Position numbers and translations under genes: made by a program. The notes below the pieces were generated by a model. That model was not told the origin of the DNA, did no database searches, and saw nothing but the letters and a program-made list of their open reading frames with translations. A stretch of DNA of 64,000 bases from Leifsonia sp040686855 (GTDB taxonomy: Bacteria > Actinomycetota > Actinomycetes > Actinomycetales > Microbacteriaceae), in NCBI RefSeq assembly GCF_040686855.1, contig NZ_JBFBOG010000001.1, forward strand, positions 744,001 to 808,000, read 5' to 3'. Below are positions 43,170 through 51,745 of this stretch, in pieces. Positions within the stretch are counted from its first letter, which is position 1; every line of letters starts with the position of its first letter.

Positions 43170-43613
43170 ATGGACATCAGGCTGGAGAACGTGGGCATAG
43201 CGGTGCGCGACATCGAGGAGGCCGTCTCGTTCTTCACCGACCTCGGCCTGACCGTGCTCGGCCGGGACACGGTGAGCGGCGCCTGGGCGGACACCGCGGT
43301 CGGCCTCGACGGGAACAACGCGAAGATCGCGATGCTGCAGACGCCGGACGGCGCCGGCCGGCTCGAGCTGTTCGAGTACCTGCACCCGGACGCGATCGAG
43401 ACCGAGCCGACGCTGCCGAACGAGATCGGGATGCACCGCGTGGCCTTCCAGGTGGACGACCTGGACGCGGCACTCGCGATCGCGGCGCGCCACGGCTGCG
43501 AGCCGCTGCGTGGCGTCGCGCAGTACGAGGACGTCTACCGGCTCACCTACCTGCGCGGGCCGAGCGGCATCATCGTGATGCTTGCGCAGGACCTGCGGCG
43601 GAATCCGGCGTGA
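43170..43613 (+). CDS. VOC/glyoxalase-family protein
   Basis: A 147-residue single vicinal-oxygen-chelate protein made of two beta-alpha-beta-beta-beta units: LENVGIAVRDIEEAVSFFTDLGL at the start and GMHRVAFQVDDLDAALAIA in the second half. Metal ligands could be Glu and His at the usual strand positions, but the first His is replaced (ENVGIAV), so metal binding is uncertain. TACCAT lies five bases before the ATG. Its last 44 bases overlap the convergent reductase. Confidence 0.85.
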   Translation: MDIRLENVGIAVRDIEEAVSFFTDLGLTVLGRDTVSGAWADTAVGLDGNNAKIAMLQTPDGAGRLELFEYLHPDAIETEPTLPNEIGMHRVAFQVDDLDAALAIAARHGCEPLRGVAQYEDVYRLTYLRGPSGIIVMLAQDLRRNPA

Positions 43614-44169
43614 CGCCGTACCGCAGCCGGCGGTACTCCTCGTAGACGACCCGGCCGCCGAACGTTCGGGTGCCGACCAGCGTGAGCGGCATCCGGTGTT
43701 CCAACGGCGGCCAGTAGCGCGTCCCGTTGCCGATCACGACCGGGTAGCGGAAGAGGCGGTACTCGTCGATGAGGTCCAGGTGGATCGCTTCGGCGGCGAG
43801 GTCGGCGCCGCCGATCGAGACGTCGCCGCGCGTCGACGCGAGCGCCGCGGCGATCTCGTCCTGGACCGGACCGGTCGCCAGGCGGGCGTTGCCGTCGACG
43901 GAGGCCAGGGTGCGGCTGAACACGACCTTGGGAAGGGCGGCCCAGGTGTCCGCGAAGACGGTGGCCACGCCCGGGGTCCGGAGCGACCCGTCCGTCTCCC
44001 ACACCCGCATGGTCTGGTAGAGCTTCCGGCCCATCAGATACCCGCCGAGCCGGCCGATCTGCGCCACCTGGAAACGGAACTGCTCGTCACCGGGCGCCGT
44101 GAAGTCGAAGCCGCCCTGTTCGTCGGCGATGAAGCCGTCGGCCGAGACGCCCATCGAGTAGACCAGCAC
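43570..44169 (-). CDS. RibD C-terminal/dihydrofolate reductase-like protein
   Basis: A 199-residue protein of the RibD_C/DHFR-like family. MGVSADGFIAD near the start, YLMGRKLYQTM and the VSIGGADLAAEAI nucleotide-binding loop are characteristic. These stand-alone homologues probably reduce a pteridine- or pyrimidine-like substrate with NADPH; the substrate is unknown. GTG start with TAGCGT six bases upstream, consistent with a leaderless mRNA. Confidence 0.88.
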   Translation of the reverse strand: MLVYSMGVSADGFIADEQGGFDFTAPGDEQFRFQVAQIGRLGGYLMGRKLYQTMRVWETDGSLRTPGVATVFADTWAALPKVVFSRTLASVDGNARLATGPVQDEIAAALASTRGDVSIGGADLAAEAIHLDLIDEYRLFRYPVVIGNGTRYWPPLEHRMPLTLVGTRTFGGRVVYEEYRRLRYGVTPDSAAGPAQASR

Positions 44170-44223
44170 GTCTTCACGCTAGCCCGGATGCGGCCCAGCC
44201 TGAACGGTAGCCTATAGAGTTTC

Positions 44224-44236
44224 TAGCCCGGCTAGG
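44224..44236. promoter_or_regulatory. Short palindrome before the quinone oxidoreductase
   Basis: CTAGC-CCG-GCTAG is perfect, and the half-site CTAGCCCGG recurs at 44179-44187. It lies between TATAGA and the GGAAGGAG site of the gene at 44283, so it may be an operator for an unlinked regulator. Confidence 0.4.
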
Positions 44237-44282
44237 GATATTCTGGCGTCGGGCGGAGCGGCCCGGGCGGAAGGAGCATCCG

Positions 44283-45272
44283 ATGGCGAGGAAGTCCGGC
44301 GAGGCGATGTACGTCGAGTACGACGGCAATGGGGATGTGGATGTACTCGAGAAGCGCACCCGGCCGCTCCCCGTGCCCGGGCCCGACGAGGTGCTCGTCG
44401 AGGTCGTCGCGACGGGGATCAACCACATCGACGGGTTCATCCGCAGCGGCCGCGAGGAGGCCTGGGCGGACGAGCCCTTCCCGCGCGGCTCGGGCAGCGA
44501 CTTCGCCGGCATCGTGGTCACGGGAGACGCGGCTGGCCGGTTCCGGAAAGGCACCGACGTGATCGGGCACGTCCGCAGCGGCGCCCACACCACGCACCTC
44601 GTGGTCCCGGTCGCGGCACTCGTGCCGAAACCGCCCCACGTCGCGTGGGAGGTCGCGGGCGGCCTGTACCTGGCGGGGGTGACCGCCCTCGACACCCTCG
44701 ACGACCTGCGGATCGGACCGGACGACACCGTCGTGATCTCCGCGGCCGCCGGCGGGGTCGGCAGCATCGAGGCGCAGCTCGCGAAGCACCGCGGGGCGCG
44801 TGTCATCGGCACCTGCGGCGACCGCAACTTCGACTACCTCCGCCAGCTGGGCATCACGCCGGTGCGCTACGGCGAGGCGATCGAGGAGCGCATCCGCGAG
44901 AAGGCGCCCGGCGGCGTCACCGCCCTCATCGACAACTTCGGCCAGGACGGACGCGCCCTGGCGGAGTCACTGGGGGTCCCCGCCTCGCGCTATCGGTCGA
45001 GCGCGGACCGCCGCGAAACTGAGCTGCGGCTGCTGCAGGACGACCCCGAGTCGGTCGCCCACGGCACGGCCCAGCTGGCCCGGCTGGCGCAGCTGGCGGA
45101 CGAGCGGGCGTTCACCCTGCTCATCTCCGGCTTCTACCCGCTCGACGAGATCCGGTACGCCTACGACGACCTCCAGAACCTGCACTCGCGCGGCAAGATC
45201 GTGCTGGGGACGCATCCCGTCACGACCTACAGAACGCTCAAGGCGCGGGACGTGCAGGAGGCGCGGGGCTGA
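44283..45272 (+). CDS. Quinone oxidoreductase-like MDR family enzyme
   Basis: A 329-residue zinc-independent medium-chain reductase of the quinone oxidoreductase type. The GroES-like N-terminal half has EVLVEVVATGINHIDGFIRSG and GSGSDFAGIVV, and the Rossmann half has VISAAAGGVGSIEAQLAK. Zinc ligands of alcohol dehydrogenases are absent. It should reduce quinones or enones with NADPH. GGAAGGAG precedes the ATG. Confidence 0.9.
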   Translation: MARKSGEAMYVEYDGNGDVDVLEKRTRPLPVPGPDEVLVEVVATGINHIDGFIRSGREEAWADEPFPRGSGSDFAGIVVTGDAAGRFRKGTDVIGHVRSGAHTTHLVVPVAALVPKPPHVAWEVAGGLYLAGVTALDTLDDLRIGPDDTVVISAAAGGVGSIEAQLAKHRGARVIGTCGDRNFDYLRQLGITPVRYGEAIEERIREKAPGGVTALIDNFGQDGRALAESLGVPASRYRSSADRRETELRLLQDDPESVAHGTAQLARLAQLADERAFTLLISGFYPLDEIRYAYDDLQNLHSRGKIVLGTHPVTTYRTLKARDVQEARG

Positions 45273-45279
45273 ACCACGG

Positions 45280-45879
45280 TCACTCCTCGGTGAGACCGGT
45301 CTGGTTGAAGAGGTAGTAGAAGCTGAGCACCGCGAAACCGACGAGCATGGCCGGCGCGTACAACACCCCGACGAGGGTGAGGGCCGGGTAGAACAGCGTG
45401 CCGACGCCGAACCGGCGCAGCGCCGCCCCGCGCTGGGACGCATCCATCGTCCCGGCCCTCACCTGGGTGAGCAGGATGCGCGCGTAGAGGAACGTGAACG
45501 CGACCGCGAAGCCCGTCGACGCTCCGCCGTAGAGCACCGCGGCGACGCGGACGTCCTCTGCGCTGCCGTCGGCGAGCGCGCCCGCCAGCGTGGAGGTGGT
45601 GAACGGGATGGTGGTCACGAACATCAGCAGGACCAGGTTCCAGAACAGCAGCACCCGGTCCACGGACAGGGCCAGCCGCAGGATCGAGTGGTGGTTCACC
45701 CAGATGACGCCGATCACCAGGAAGCTCACCAGGTAGGCCGCGAACGACGGCCACGCCGCGGCGAGCTGGTCGAGAAGGCTCCCGCCCTTCCCCGGCTCGA
45801 GATGCAGGTCGAGGACGAGCAGCGTGATCGCGACGGCCAGCACGCCGTCGCTGAACGCCTCGAGCCTCGTCTTCGACAT
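45280..45879 (-). CDS. TMEM175-family potassium channel-like protein
   Basis: A 199-residue membrane protein with six predicted helices. RLEAFSDGVLAVAITLLVLDL near the start is the TMEM175/DUF1211 signature, with the FSD motif of the pore-lining helix. Bacterial members are tetrameric K+ leak channels. The ATG at 45879 was chosen because the signature begins at residue 5. The upstream VOC gene on the same strand ends ten bases before it, so the pair may be co-transcribed. Confidence 0.9.
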   Translation of the reverse strand: MSKTRLEAFSDGVLAVAITLLVLDLHLEPGKGGSLLDQLAAAWPSFAAYLVSFLVIGVIWVNHHSILRLALSVDRVLLFWNLVLLMFVTTIPFTTSTLAGALADGSAEDVRVAAVLYGGASTGFAVAFTFLYARILLTQVRAGTMDASQRGAALRRFGVGTLFYPALTLVGVLYAPAMLVGFAVLSFYYLFNQTGLTEE

Positions 45880-45889
45880 CGCGCGGCCG

Positions 45890-46315
45890 TCACTGCAGGT
45901 CGAACTCGTTGCCCTCGGGATCGAGCATCTGGTAGTACCGCTCGTGGAACGGGCCCCAGTCCTGATCGACCAGCCGGAAGACGGAGGCGCCCAGCGCGAC
46001 GAGCCGGTCCTTCTCAGCGTCGAGCTCTTCGTCCGTCGGGGCCCGGCCCTCCACGGCACGCACGTCGATGTGAAGCCGGTTGCGTCCGGTCTTCGGCCCG
46101 CTCGCGTGATGGAAGTAGAACCGCGGACCGGTGCCGTCGGCGCTCTCGGCCATCGCGCGTTTCGCGAGGTCGGCATCGGTCAGACCGCCCGCGAGCAGCT
46201 GCTCGCGGAACTCCCCCTCGATGCGCTGCGGCGGGTAGTGGAACACGCCGGCCCAGAAGTCGGCCAGCCGCTGCGGATCGTCCGCGTAGAACACGATGTT
46301 GCTCAGGGTCGCCAT
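45890..46315 (-). CDS. VOC/glyoxalase-like protein
   Basis: A 141-residue protein with the two-module glyoxalase fold: LSNIVFYADDPQRLADFWAGVFHYPP in the first half, NRLHIDVRAVEG and VDQDWGPFHERYYQMLDPEGNEFDLQ in the second. The closing DPEGNEFDL is the family hallmark. GCAGGA lies about eight bases before the ATG at 46315; a GTG two codons upstream is less likely. The substrate is unknown. Confidence 0.88.
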   Translation of the reverse strand: MATLSNIVFYADDPQRLADFWAGVFHYPPQRIEGEFREQLLAGGLTDADLAKRAMAESADGTGPRFYFHHASGPKTGRNRLHIDVRAVEGRAPTDEELDAEKDRLVALGASVFRLVDQDWGPFHERYYQMLDPEGNEFDLQ

Positions 46316-46380
46316 GCGCACATCCTGCCGGAGCGCGGGTGCGGGCGTCGAGGGGGTTGAGCCTGGTCCGCCTCAGGCGG

Positions 46381-47268
46381 TCATGCTTCCTCCGTGACCG
46401 ATCGGTCGTGGGCCGGCTGCCCGGCAGCCCAGGATGCCAGGAGACGCAGCCGCTCGGCCGACGGCGAACCGGGCTCGGCGGTGTAGACGAGCATCACGTG
46501 GCCCGGCTCGGCCGTGATCGCCAGCTCCTCGTACGCGAGGGTGAGATCGCCGACGACGGGATGGTGGAAGCGCTTGGTCCCCGCCCCGTGCGTCCGTACG
46601 TCGTGCGCGCCCCACAACCGCCGGAACGTGTCGCTGCGCGTGGACAGCTCCCCGACGAGGTCCTGGAGGGCGGGGTTGTGCGGGTCACGGCCCGCCTCAG
46701 CGCGCATCATGGCGACGCACATATCAGCGAAGAGGTCCCAGTCCGGGTAGAAGTCGCGGGAGGCCGGGTCGAGGAACTGGAACCGCGCGAAATTCGGCGT
46801 CCGTCCGCCGTCGCCGATCATCGGCGAGTAGAAGGCGCGGGCGAGCGCATTGAAGGCGATCACGTCCGATTGCGCGTTGCGCACGACGGCGACACCCTCG
46901 GTGAACGCCTCCAGCGCCCAGTGCAGACTCGGGCGGGCGGCCGGACTCGTGACACTCCGCCGCCGGGGACGCCCGGAGAGAGGGATGCCGTCGGCCGCTC
47001 GCGCGAGATCGAACAGGTGGGCGCGCTCGGTATCGTCGAGCTGCAGCGCCCGGGCCACCGCATCCAGCACTCCGGCCGAGACGCCCGCGATCGCACCGCG
47101 CTCGAGCTTCGAGTAGTACTCGACGCTGACGTCGGCGAGCATCGCGACCTCGGAGCGGCGGAGCCCGGCGACGCGCCGGCCGGCGCCGGCCGGCAGCCCC
47201 GCCTGCTGCGGGGTGAGCTTGGCGCGGCGCGACATGAGGAATTCACGGACGTCGGCTCGATTGTCCAT
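46381..47268 (-). CDS. MmyB-like helix-turn-helix regulator
   Basis: A 295-residue regulator: an N-terminal XRE-type helix-turn-helix (about 10-80, FLMSRRAKLTPQQAG, VAGLRRSEVAMLADVSVEYYSKLERG) and a C-terminal MmyB-like ligand-binding domain (WALEAFTEGVAVVRNAQSDVIAFNALARAFY, RVLHP-like region seen as RFHHPVVGDLTLAYEEL). MmyB-like regulators often control a divergent oxidoreductase; here it diverges from the dehydrogenase-cupin-SDR operon. Confidence 0.9.
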   Translation of the reverse strand: MDNRADVREFLMSRRAKLTPQQAGLPAGAGRRVAGLRRSEVAMLADVSVEYYSKLERGAIAGVSAGVLDAVARALQLDDTERAHLFDLARAADGIPLSGRPRRRSVTSPAARPSLHWALEAFTEGVAVVRNAQSDVIAFNALARAFYSPMIGDGGRTPNFARFQFLDPASRDFYPDWDLFADMCVAMMRAEAGRDPHNPALQDLVGELSTRSDTFRRLWGAHDVRTHGAGTKRFHHPVVGDLTLAYEELAITAEPGHVMLVYTAEPGSPSAERLRLLASWAAGQPAHDRSVTEEA

Positions 47269-47361
47269 GCCACCCAGGCTAGGCCGGGTTCCGCCCTGGA
47301 GGGATGCCCTGCCAGTACACCTCTCATCAGGGACTCCCTGCGACGCGCAGGGTGCGGTGCA

Positions 47362-47385
47362 GTGGATGACGTGGACACCATCCAC
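47362..47385. promoter_or_regulatory. Candidate operator of the dehydrogenase operon
   Basis: Inverted arms GTGGATG (47362-47368) and CATCCAC (47379-47385) with a ten-base spacer sit 22 bases upstream of the dehydrogenase ATG, in the divergent region shared with the MmyB-like regulator. Confidence 0.4.
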
Positions 47386-47407
47386 CCCTCAACGGAAGGA
47401 ACACCAC

Positions 47408-48439
47408 ATGCGTGGAGTAGTCATGTACGCACCCCGGGACGTCCGCGTCGAAGAGCGCCCCGACCCCGTGATCGAGGAGCCGACGGACGCGATCATCCGC
47501 GTCGCCGCCGCCTGCATCTGCGGCTCCGACCTGTGGCCGTACCGCGGCACCGACGCGGTCACCCAGCCGATGCCGATGGGTCACGAGTACGTCGGCGTCG
47601 TCGAGCGGGTCGGCGACGCCGTCACGAGCCTGAAGGTCGGCGACCTCGTCGTCGGGTCGTTCTTCGCCTCCGACAACACCTGTGAGATCTGCCGGGCGGG
47701 CTACCAGTCGCGCTGCGTGCACGCCTTCCCGATGGGCGCTCTCGGCACACAAGCCGAGAAGCTGCGCGTTCCGCTGGCCGACGGCACGCTGGTGGTCGTT
47801 CACGGAACACCGACTCCCGCCCAGGTGCGCAGCCTCCTCGCCGCCTCCGACGTGCTCGGCACCGGATGGTTCGCCGCCGTCGCGGCCGAGGCCGGACCGG
47901 GGAAGACGGTGGCGGTCGTCGGCGACGGCGCGGTCGGGCTGCTCGGCGTGCTCGCCGCGAAGCAGCTCGGCGCCGACCGGATCATCGCGATGAGCCGCCA
48001 TTCGGACCGCCAGGCACTGGCCCGCCGCTTCGGCGCGACCGACATCGTCGAGGAGCGCGGGGAGGCCGGCGTCGCCGCGATCAAGCGGCTCACGGACGGC
48101 CTCGGCGCACACTCCGTCATCGAGGCCGTCGGAACGCAGGAGTCGATGATGCAGGCCATCCGCGCCACGCGCCCCGGCGGGCATGTCGGCTACGTCGGCG
48201 TCTCGCACGACGTCGAGCTGCCCGGCGAGGAGCTGTTCTTCTCCGGCGTGCACCTGCACGGAGGACCCGCGCCCGTGCGCCGCTTCCTTCCCGAGCTGAT
48301 CGAGTCGATCATGAATGACGAGTTGGACGCCGGAGCCGTGTTCGACCTCACCCTGCCGCTCGCCGATGCCGCAGAGGGATACCGGGCCATGGACGAGCGC
48401 CGCGCCGTCAAGGTCCTGCTGGAGACGGAGAACGCATGA
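47408..48439 (+). CDS. Zinc-dependent alcohol dehydrogenase-like enzyme
   Basis: A 343-residue MDR-type dehydrogenase. The catalytic zinc ligands are present (Cys38 in CGSD, His59-Glu60 in GHEYVG). The structural-zinc loop keeps only three of the usual four cysteines (Cys92, Cys95, Cys103); Asp89 occupies the first position. The NAD(P) site has VVGDGAVGLLGVLAAKQLGA. The ATG overlaps nothing upstream, and GGAAGGA precedes it. It is the first gene of a three-gene operon with overlapping ends. Confidence 0.92.
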   Translation: MRGVVMYAPRDVRVEERPDPVIEEPTDAIIRVAAACICGSDLWPYRGTDAVTQPMPMGHEYVGVVERVGDAVTSLKVGDLVVGSFFASDNTCEICRAGYQSRCVHAFPMGALGTQAEKLRVPLADGTLVVVHGTPTPAQVRSLLAASDVLGTGWFAAVAAEAGPGKTVAVVGDGAVGLLGVLAAKQLGADRIIAMSRHSDRQALARRFGATDIVEERGEAGVAAIKRLTDGLGAHSVIEAVGTQESMMQAIRATRPGGHVGYVGVSHDVELPGEELFFSGVHLHGGPAPVRRFLPELIESIMNDELDAGAVFDLTLPLADAAEGYRAMDERRAVKVLLETENA

Positions 48440-48897
48440 ACATCGAACCCACCGCTCCCACGGTGAAGAACCCACCGGAGCAGTTCGCCGGCGACGTCTG
48501 GGTCGACACGATCGTCGCGCCGCGCGACGGCGACCAGAGGATGACCGCCGCGCTCGTCCGGTTCGCCCCTGGCGCGCGCACCGCATGGCACAGCCACGCC
48601 CGCGGCCAGTACCTGCGGGTCACCGCCGGCGTCGCACGGTTCGGGGACCGCGACGGGAACATCATCGAGGTGCATCCCGGTCAGACCCTGTACACCCCGC
48701 CGGGCCAGGACCATTGGCATGCCGCCGCGCACGGCTGTTTCATGGAGCACATCGCCATGCTCGAGTCCGCCGACGACCCCGCGGACACCACCACCTGGAA
48801 AGAGCACGTCAGCGACGCCGAGTACGAAGGGAAGGCGATGTCGGCCATGATGATCGCCACGGAGCTGTTCGACAGCGAGGGCGGCGCCCGAGCATGA
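48436..48897 (+). CDS. Cupin protein with hydroxynitrile-lyase-like metal site
   Basis: A 153-residue small cupin. The metal ligands His52, His54, Gln58 (WHSHARGQ) and His93 (QDHWH) have the same spacing as in the manganese cupins that act as (R)-hydroxynitrile lyases, although most homologues are uncharacterised. The ATG overlaps the dehydrogenase stop, and the next gene starts in its last codons. The native substrate is unknown. Confidence 0.88.
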   Translation: MNIEPTAPTVKNPPEQFAGDVWVDTIVAPRDGDQRMTAALVRFAPGARTAWHSHARGQYLRVTAGVARFGDRDGNIIEVHPGQTLYTPPGQDHWHAAAHGCFMEHIAMLESADDPADTTTWKEHVSDAEYEGKAMSAMMIATELFDSEGGARA

Positions 48898-49607
48898 TGA
48901 TCCTCGTGACCGGCGCGTCCGCCGGCCTCGGCCTGGCCACCGCCGACGCGCTCGCCCGCGACGGCCAGCAGGTCGTCCTCCACGCCCGACGCCCCGACCG
49001 CCTGACGGACCGGGCGGTCGCCGAGCGGATGCACGCGCTGCTGTTCGGCGACCTCGCCGCGCCCTCCGCCGTGCTCGACGTGGCGCGCCAGGCGAACGAC
49101 CTCGGGCGCTTCGACGCCGTCATCCACAACGCCGGCGTCATCGACGGTCCGGTGACGGCCGTCAACGTGATCGCGCCGTACCTCCTGATGGCGTCGCTCG
49201 CTCCCCCGGCCCGGTCGATCGTGCTGAGCAGCGGGATGCACCGCTCCGGCTCATCGGACCTGGACCGCGCCTTCGCCGGGCGCGGCGATTACTCGACCAG
49301 CAAGCTCCTCGTCACAACTCTTGCGATGTGGCTCGCAGACAACACCGACACGCTGTCGCACGCGGTCGACCCCGGATGGGTGCCGACGCGGATGGGCGGC
49401 CGGGGCGCTCCCGACAGCCTCGAGGACGGGCACCGGACCCAGGAGTGGCTGGCCACGGCGGATGCGGGGTCGATCGACCCCGTCACCGGCGGGTACTGGT
49501 ACCACCGGCAGGCGCGGGCGCCGCATCCGGCGGCGACTGATCCGGCGTTCCAGGTGCGGCTCGTGGAGCGGCTGGCCGAGGTGACCGGGGTCGAGCTGCG
49601 GCGGTGA
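48894..49607 (+). CDS. Short-chain dehydrogenase/reductase
   Basis: A 237-residue SDR. The cofactor motif TGASAGLG is at 6-13 and HNAGVIDG marks strand 4. SSGMHRSG is the catalytic serine strand, and YSTSK holds the Tyr-x3-Lys pair. Arginines at HARRPDR suggest NADPH preference. It is slightly short for the family. The start at 48894 (or 48897) lies inside the cupin gene, completing a translationally coupled dehydrogenase-cupin-SDR operon. Confidence 0.9.
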   Translation: MMILVTGASAGLGLATADALARDGQQVVLHARRPDRLTDRAVAERMHALLFGDLAAPSAVLDVARQANDLGRFDAVIHNAGVIDGPVTAVNVIAPYLLMASLAPPARSIVLSSGMHRSGSSDLDRAFAGRGDYSTSKLLVTTLAMWLADNTDTLSHAVDPGWVPTRMGGRGAPDSLEDGHRTQEWLATADAGSIDPVTGGYWYHRQARAPHPAATDPAFQVRLVERLAEVTGVELRR

Positions 49608-49614
49608 TCCTGGC

Positions 49615-50127
49615 TCAGCCGACGGGCCCGGGATCCTGCGGCGTGGTGGTCATCGTCCCTCCGCCGAACGGGAAGGGGAACAGGATGGTCCCGCGTTCCG
49701 CGGGCGACGGGATCGCCTGGAACCACAGGATCGCGACGACCATCGAGACGACCGCTATCGCCACGACGATGATCACAGCACGGTTCAGAGTGCGCAGGGC
49801 CGCATCCACGTCGACCGCTCGCGCTGCCCGGCCGAGTGCGATAACCACGGTCAGCGCGATCGCCAAGTAGACGACCGGACTCGGCTGCAGCATGAGCTGG
49901 ATGCACTGCGGCTGGACGTCCGTCGGATCGCCGTTCGCGTCCAGGAACCCGCCGTCCATGGCGAAGCCGCCCGGACAGCTGCCCTTCGAGGCGACCAGCG
50001 CCGAGTACACGATGGCGGCTCCGAGCGCCCACAGCACCAGAGCGCGTGCGCGCCGGAGGATCGGCCGGTCCACGAGTGCCGGACGCGCGGCCTCCCCTGC
50101 CGGCGCCGTCTGCGATTCCGCTTCCAT
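49615..50127 (-). CDS. Hypothetical membrane protein
   Basis: A 170-residue protein with three hydrophobic helices (about 29-50, 80-100 and 115-140), an extracytoplasmic loop containing CPGGFAMDGGF and QPQCIQLM whose cysteines could form a disulfide, and a Gly/Pro/Thr tail. GGGGAG precedes the ATG at 50127. No family is recognised. Confidence 0.75.
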   Translation of the reverse strand: MEAESQTAPAGEAARPALVDRPILRRARALVLWALGAAIVYSALVASKGSCPGGFAMDGGFLDANGDPTDVQPQCIQLMLQPSPVVYLAIALTVVIALGRAARAVDVDAALRTLNRAVIIVVAIAVVSMVVAILWFQAIPSPAERGTILFPFPFGGGTMTTTPQDPGPVG

Positions 50128-50240
50128 CGACTCCCCCTCGGTTCGATGTCGCCATCCTGACACGGATGCGGCTTGCCCGTCATCCGGCGGCCCAGCGGGT
50201 TCGCGGGCCAGGGCGGCGACGCGAGCCGTAGGATGACCGC

Positions 50241-50900
50241 GTGAACGACGACCGCGGGGGTGCGAGCGCCGACGTCTCACCGGACGCCGAGCCGAGCGGT
50301 CTGTCGCGGCGCGGTTGGGGCGTCCTCGCGGCGATCACGGTCGCCGCGATGGTCGGTCTGGGCGTGGTCGGCGCGGTCGCGGTGGGCACGGCGTTCGGCG
50401 GTTCGGTGCCCGACGCGTCGCCCGCCCATGCGCCCGCCATCCCGCGCGCCTCTGCCAGGCCCGCACCGCTCGGCCTGCCGCCCCGGCCCACTCCGACGCA
50501 GGTCGCGACCGTGCCGTCGCAGCCGGTCGACACGCTCCAGCCCGGCGACTGCCTGCAGGTGTACCCGTCGAAGTGGGCCGACGCCTACCCCGTGGTGGAC
50601 TGCTCCGCCAAGCACATCGCGCAGCTGACGTCGAAGGGCGTGCTGCCCGAATCGCCGGACGCGCCCTTTCCGGGAACGAAGGCGCTCGACGCGCAGGTCG
50701 GCGACCTATGCGCCGCGCCGGGCCTGAACTGGCACTGGGTCGCGATCTGGGGCGAGGACGTCATGACCGACCTCCGCTATCCGGCCACCGCCGCCGCGTG
50801 GGACAGCGGCGACCGGCGCTACGACTGCTTCGTCTACACGTACTCGCGGCATGAGCTGACGGGCAGCGCCATGCCCGGTTCTGCGGCGTCGGACGGCTGA
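50241..50900 (+). CDS. Septum-formation-family-like membrane protein
   Basis: A 219-residue protein with one transmembrane helix (about 27-52), a Pro/Ala-rich linker, and an exported domain starting LQPGDCLQVYPSKWADAYPVVDCSAKHIAQL. The GDCL, VVDC and H spacing is the hallmark of the actinobacterial septum_form domain. The GTG start lies six bases after TAGGAT, so the mRNA is probably leaderless. The role is presumed to be in the envelope; no direct function is known. Confidence 0.8.
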   Translation: MNDDRGGASADVSPDAEPSGLSRRGWGVLAAITVAAMVGLGVVGAVAVGTAFGGSVPDASPAHAPAIPRASARPAPLGLPPRPTPTQVATVPSQPVDTLQPGDCLQVYPSKWADAYPVVDCSAKHIAQLTSKGVLPESPDAPFPGTKALDAQVGDLCAAPGLNWHWVAIWGEDVMTDLRYPATAAAWDSGDRRYDCFVYTYSRHELTGSAMPGSAASDG

Positions 50901-50956
50901 CCACGTATCCGGGCCCGACAGCATCCAGCCCGCATCCACCCGACAGAGAGGACGAC

Positions 50957-51544
50957 ATGGACTTCTTCCCACCCGATCCACCCGAGGACGACATCGAACC
51001 GCCGGAGATGGAGCAGGACCCGCGCTGGAACCCGCCCGTCGACGAGGTGCCCGTGATCGTCCCGATCGGCGAGGCGCTGGCGGTGACCGACACCGTCGCC
51101 ATCGTCGTGTCGCACGCACGCGTCTTCCGGAACGGCGTCGACATCGTGATCGACCGTCGCACCCGGCGCGGCGGCCGCACCCGACGGGAGTGGGAGACGA
51201 TGCAGTGGTCCGCCCACGCGTCCTTCCCCGGCTCCGGCGCCGATCGCCTGCGCTACGGCATGGCTCTCGGAGACGGCCAGCACCTCCTCCTCGACCGGCC
51301 AGGATGGACGCCGGACGAGGACCGCGGGGACGCGCACTCGCTGTTCGCGACGGGCGGCGGCGGCTCGGGCGGCCCCGACTACACGGTGTACCTCGACGGG
51401 ATGTGGCTCTGGCCGCTCCCGCCCGAGGGTCCGCTCGAGATCGTGACGCAGTGGCCGGCCGAGGGCATCCCGGAGTCGCGGGTCGTCATCGACGGCGGGG
51501 CGCTGCGGGCGCGTGCCGTGGACAGCCGGAAGGTGTGGGAGTGA
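50957..51544 (+). CDS. Hypothetical protein
   Basis: A 195-residue soluble protein with a strikingly acidic, Pro-rich N-terminus (FFPPDPPEDDIEPPEMEQDP), then a beta-rich body (VAIVVSHARVFRNGVDIVIDRR, DYTVYLDGMWLWPLPPEGPLEIV). No family is recognised. GAGAGGACGAC precedes the ATG. A 28-codon frame overlaps its stop, and a hairpin follows at 51632. Confidence 0.75.
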   Translation: MDFFPPDPPEDDIEPPEMEQDPRWNPPVDEVPVIVPIGEALAVTDTVAIVVSHARVFRNGVDIVIDRRTRRGGRTRREWETMQWSAHASFPGSGADRLRYGMALGDGQHLLLDRPGWTPDEDRGDAHSLFATGGGGSGGPDYTVYLDGMWLWPLPPEGPLEIVTQWPAEGIPESRVVIDGGALRARAVDSRKVWE

Positions 51545-51631
51545 CCGGCACGGCGGGGGTGCTGGTGACCGGCGTCCTCGCCGCACGGGAGGAGCGTCGC
51601 TACCTCCGCGCGCTGCGCGGGCGGTGACAGG

Positions 51632-51654
51632 GCGGCGCCTTTCACCGGCGCCGC
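51632..51654 (+). terminator. Hairpin terminator
   Basis: Arms GCGGCGCC (51632-51639) and GGCGCCGC (51647-51654) with a seven-base loop, 88 bases after the stop of the gene ending at 51544. Confidence 0.65.
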
Positions 51655-51745
51655 GTGATTTCCCCCGCGTTCACCGTCGACTGCCATACTCCGTGGACCG
51701 GCAGGAGCCGCTTCACGGGGGTGGGGCGTCTGCTGATGGCCGACC

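Noticed and set aside
51541..51627. 28-codon GTG frame overlapping the stop of the gene at 50957
   Set aside because: No own ribosome-binding site or -10 box and an Ala/Arg-rich product. The GTGA overlap alone is weak evidence.
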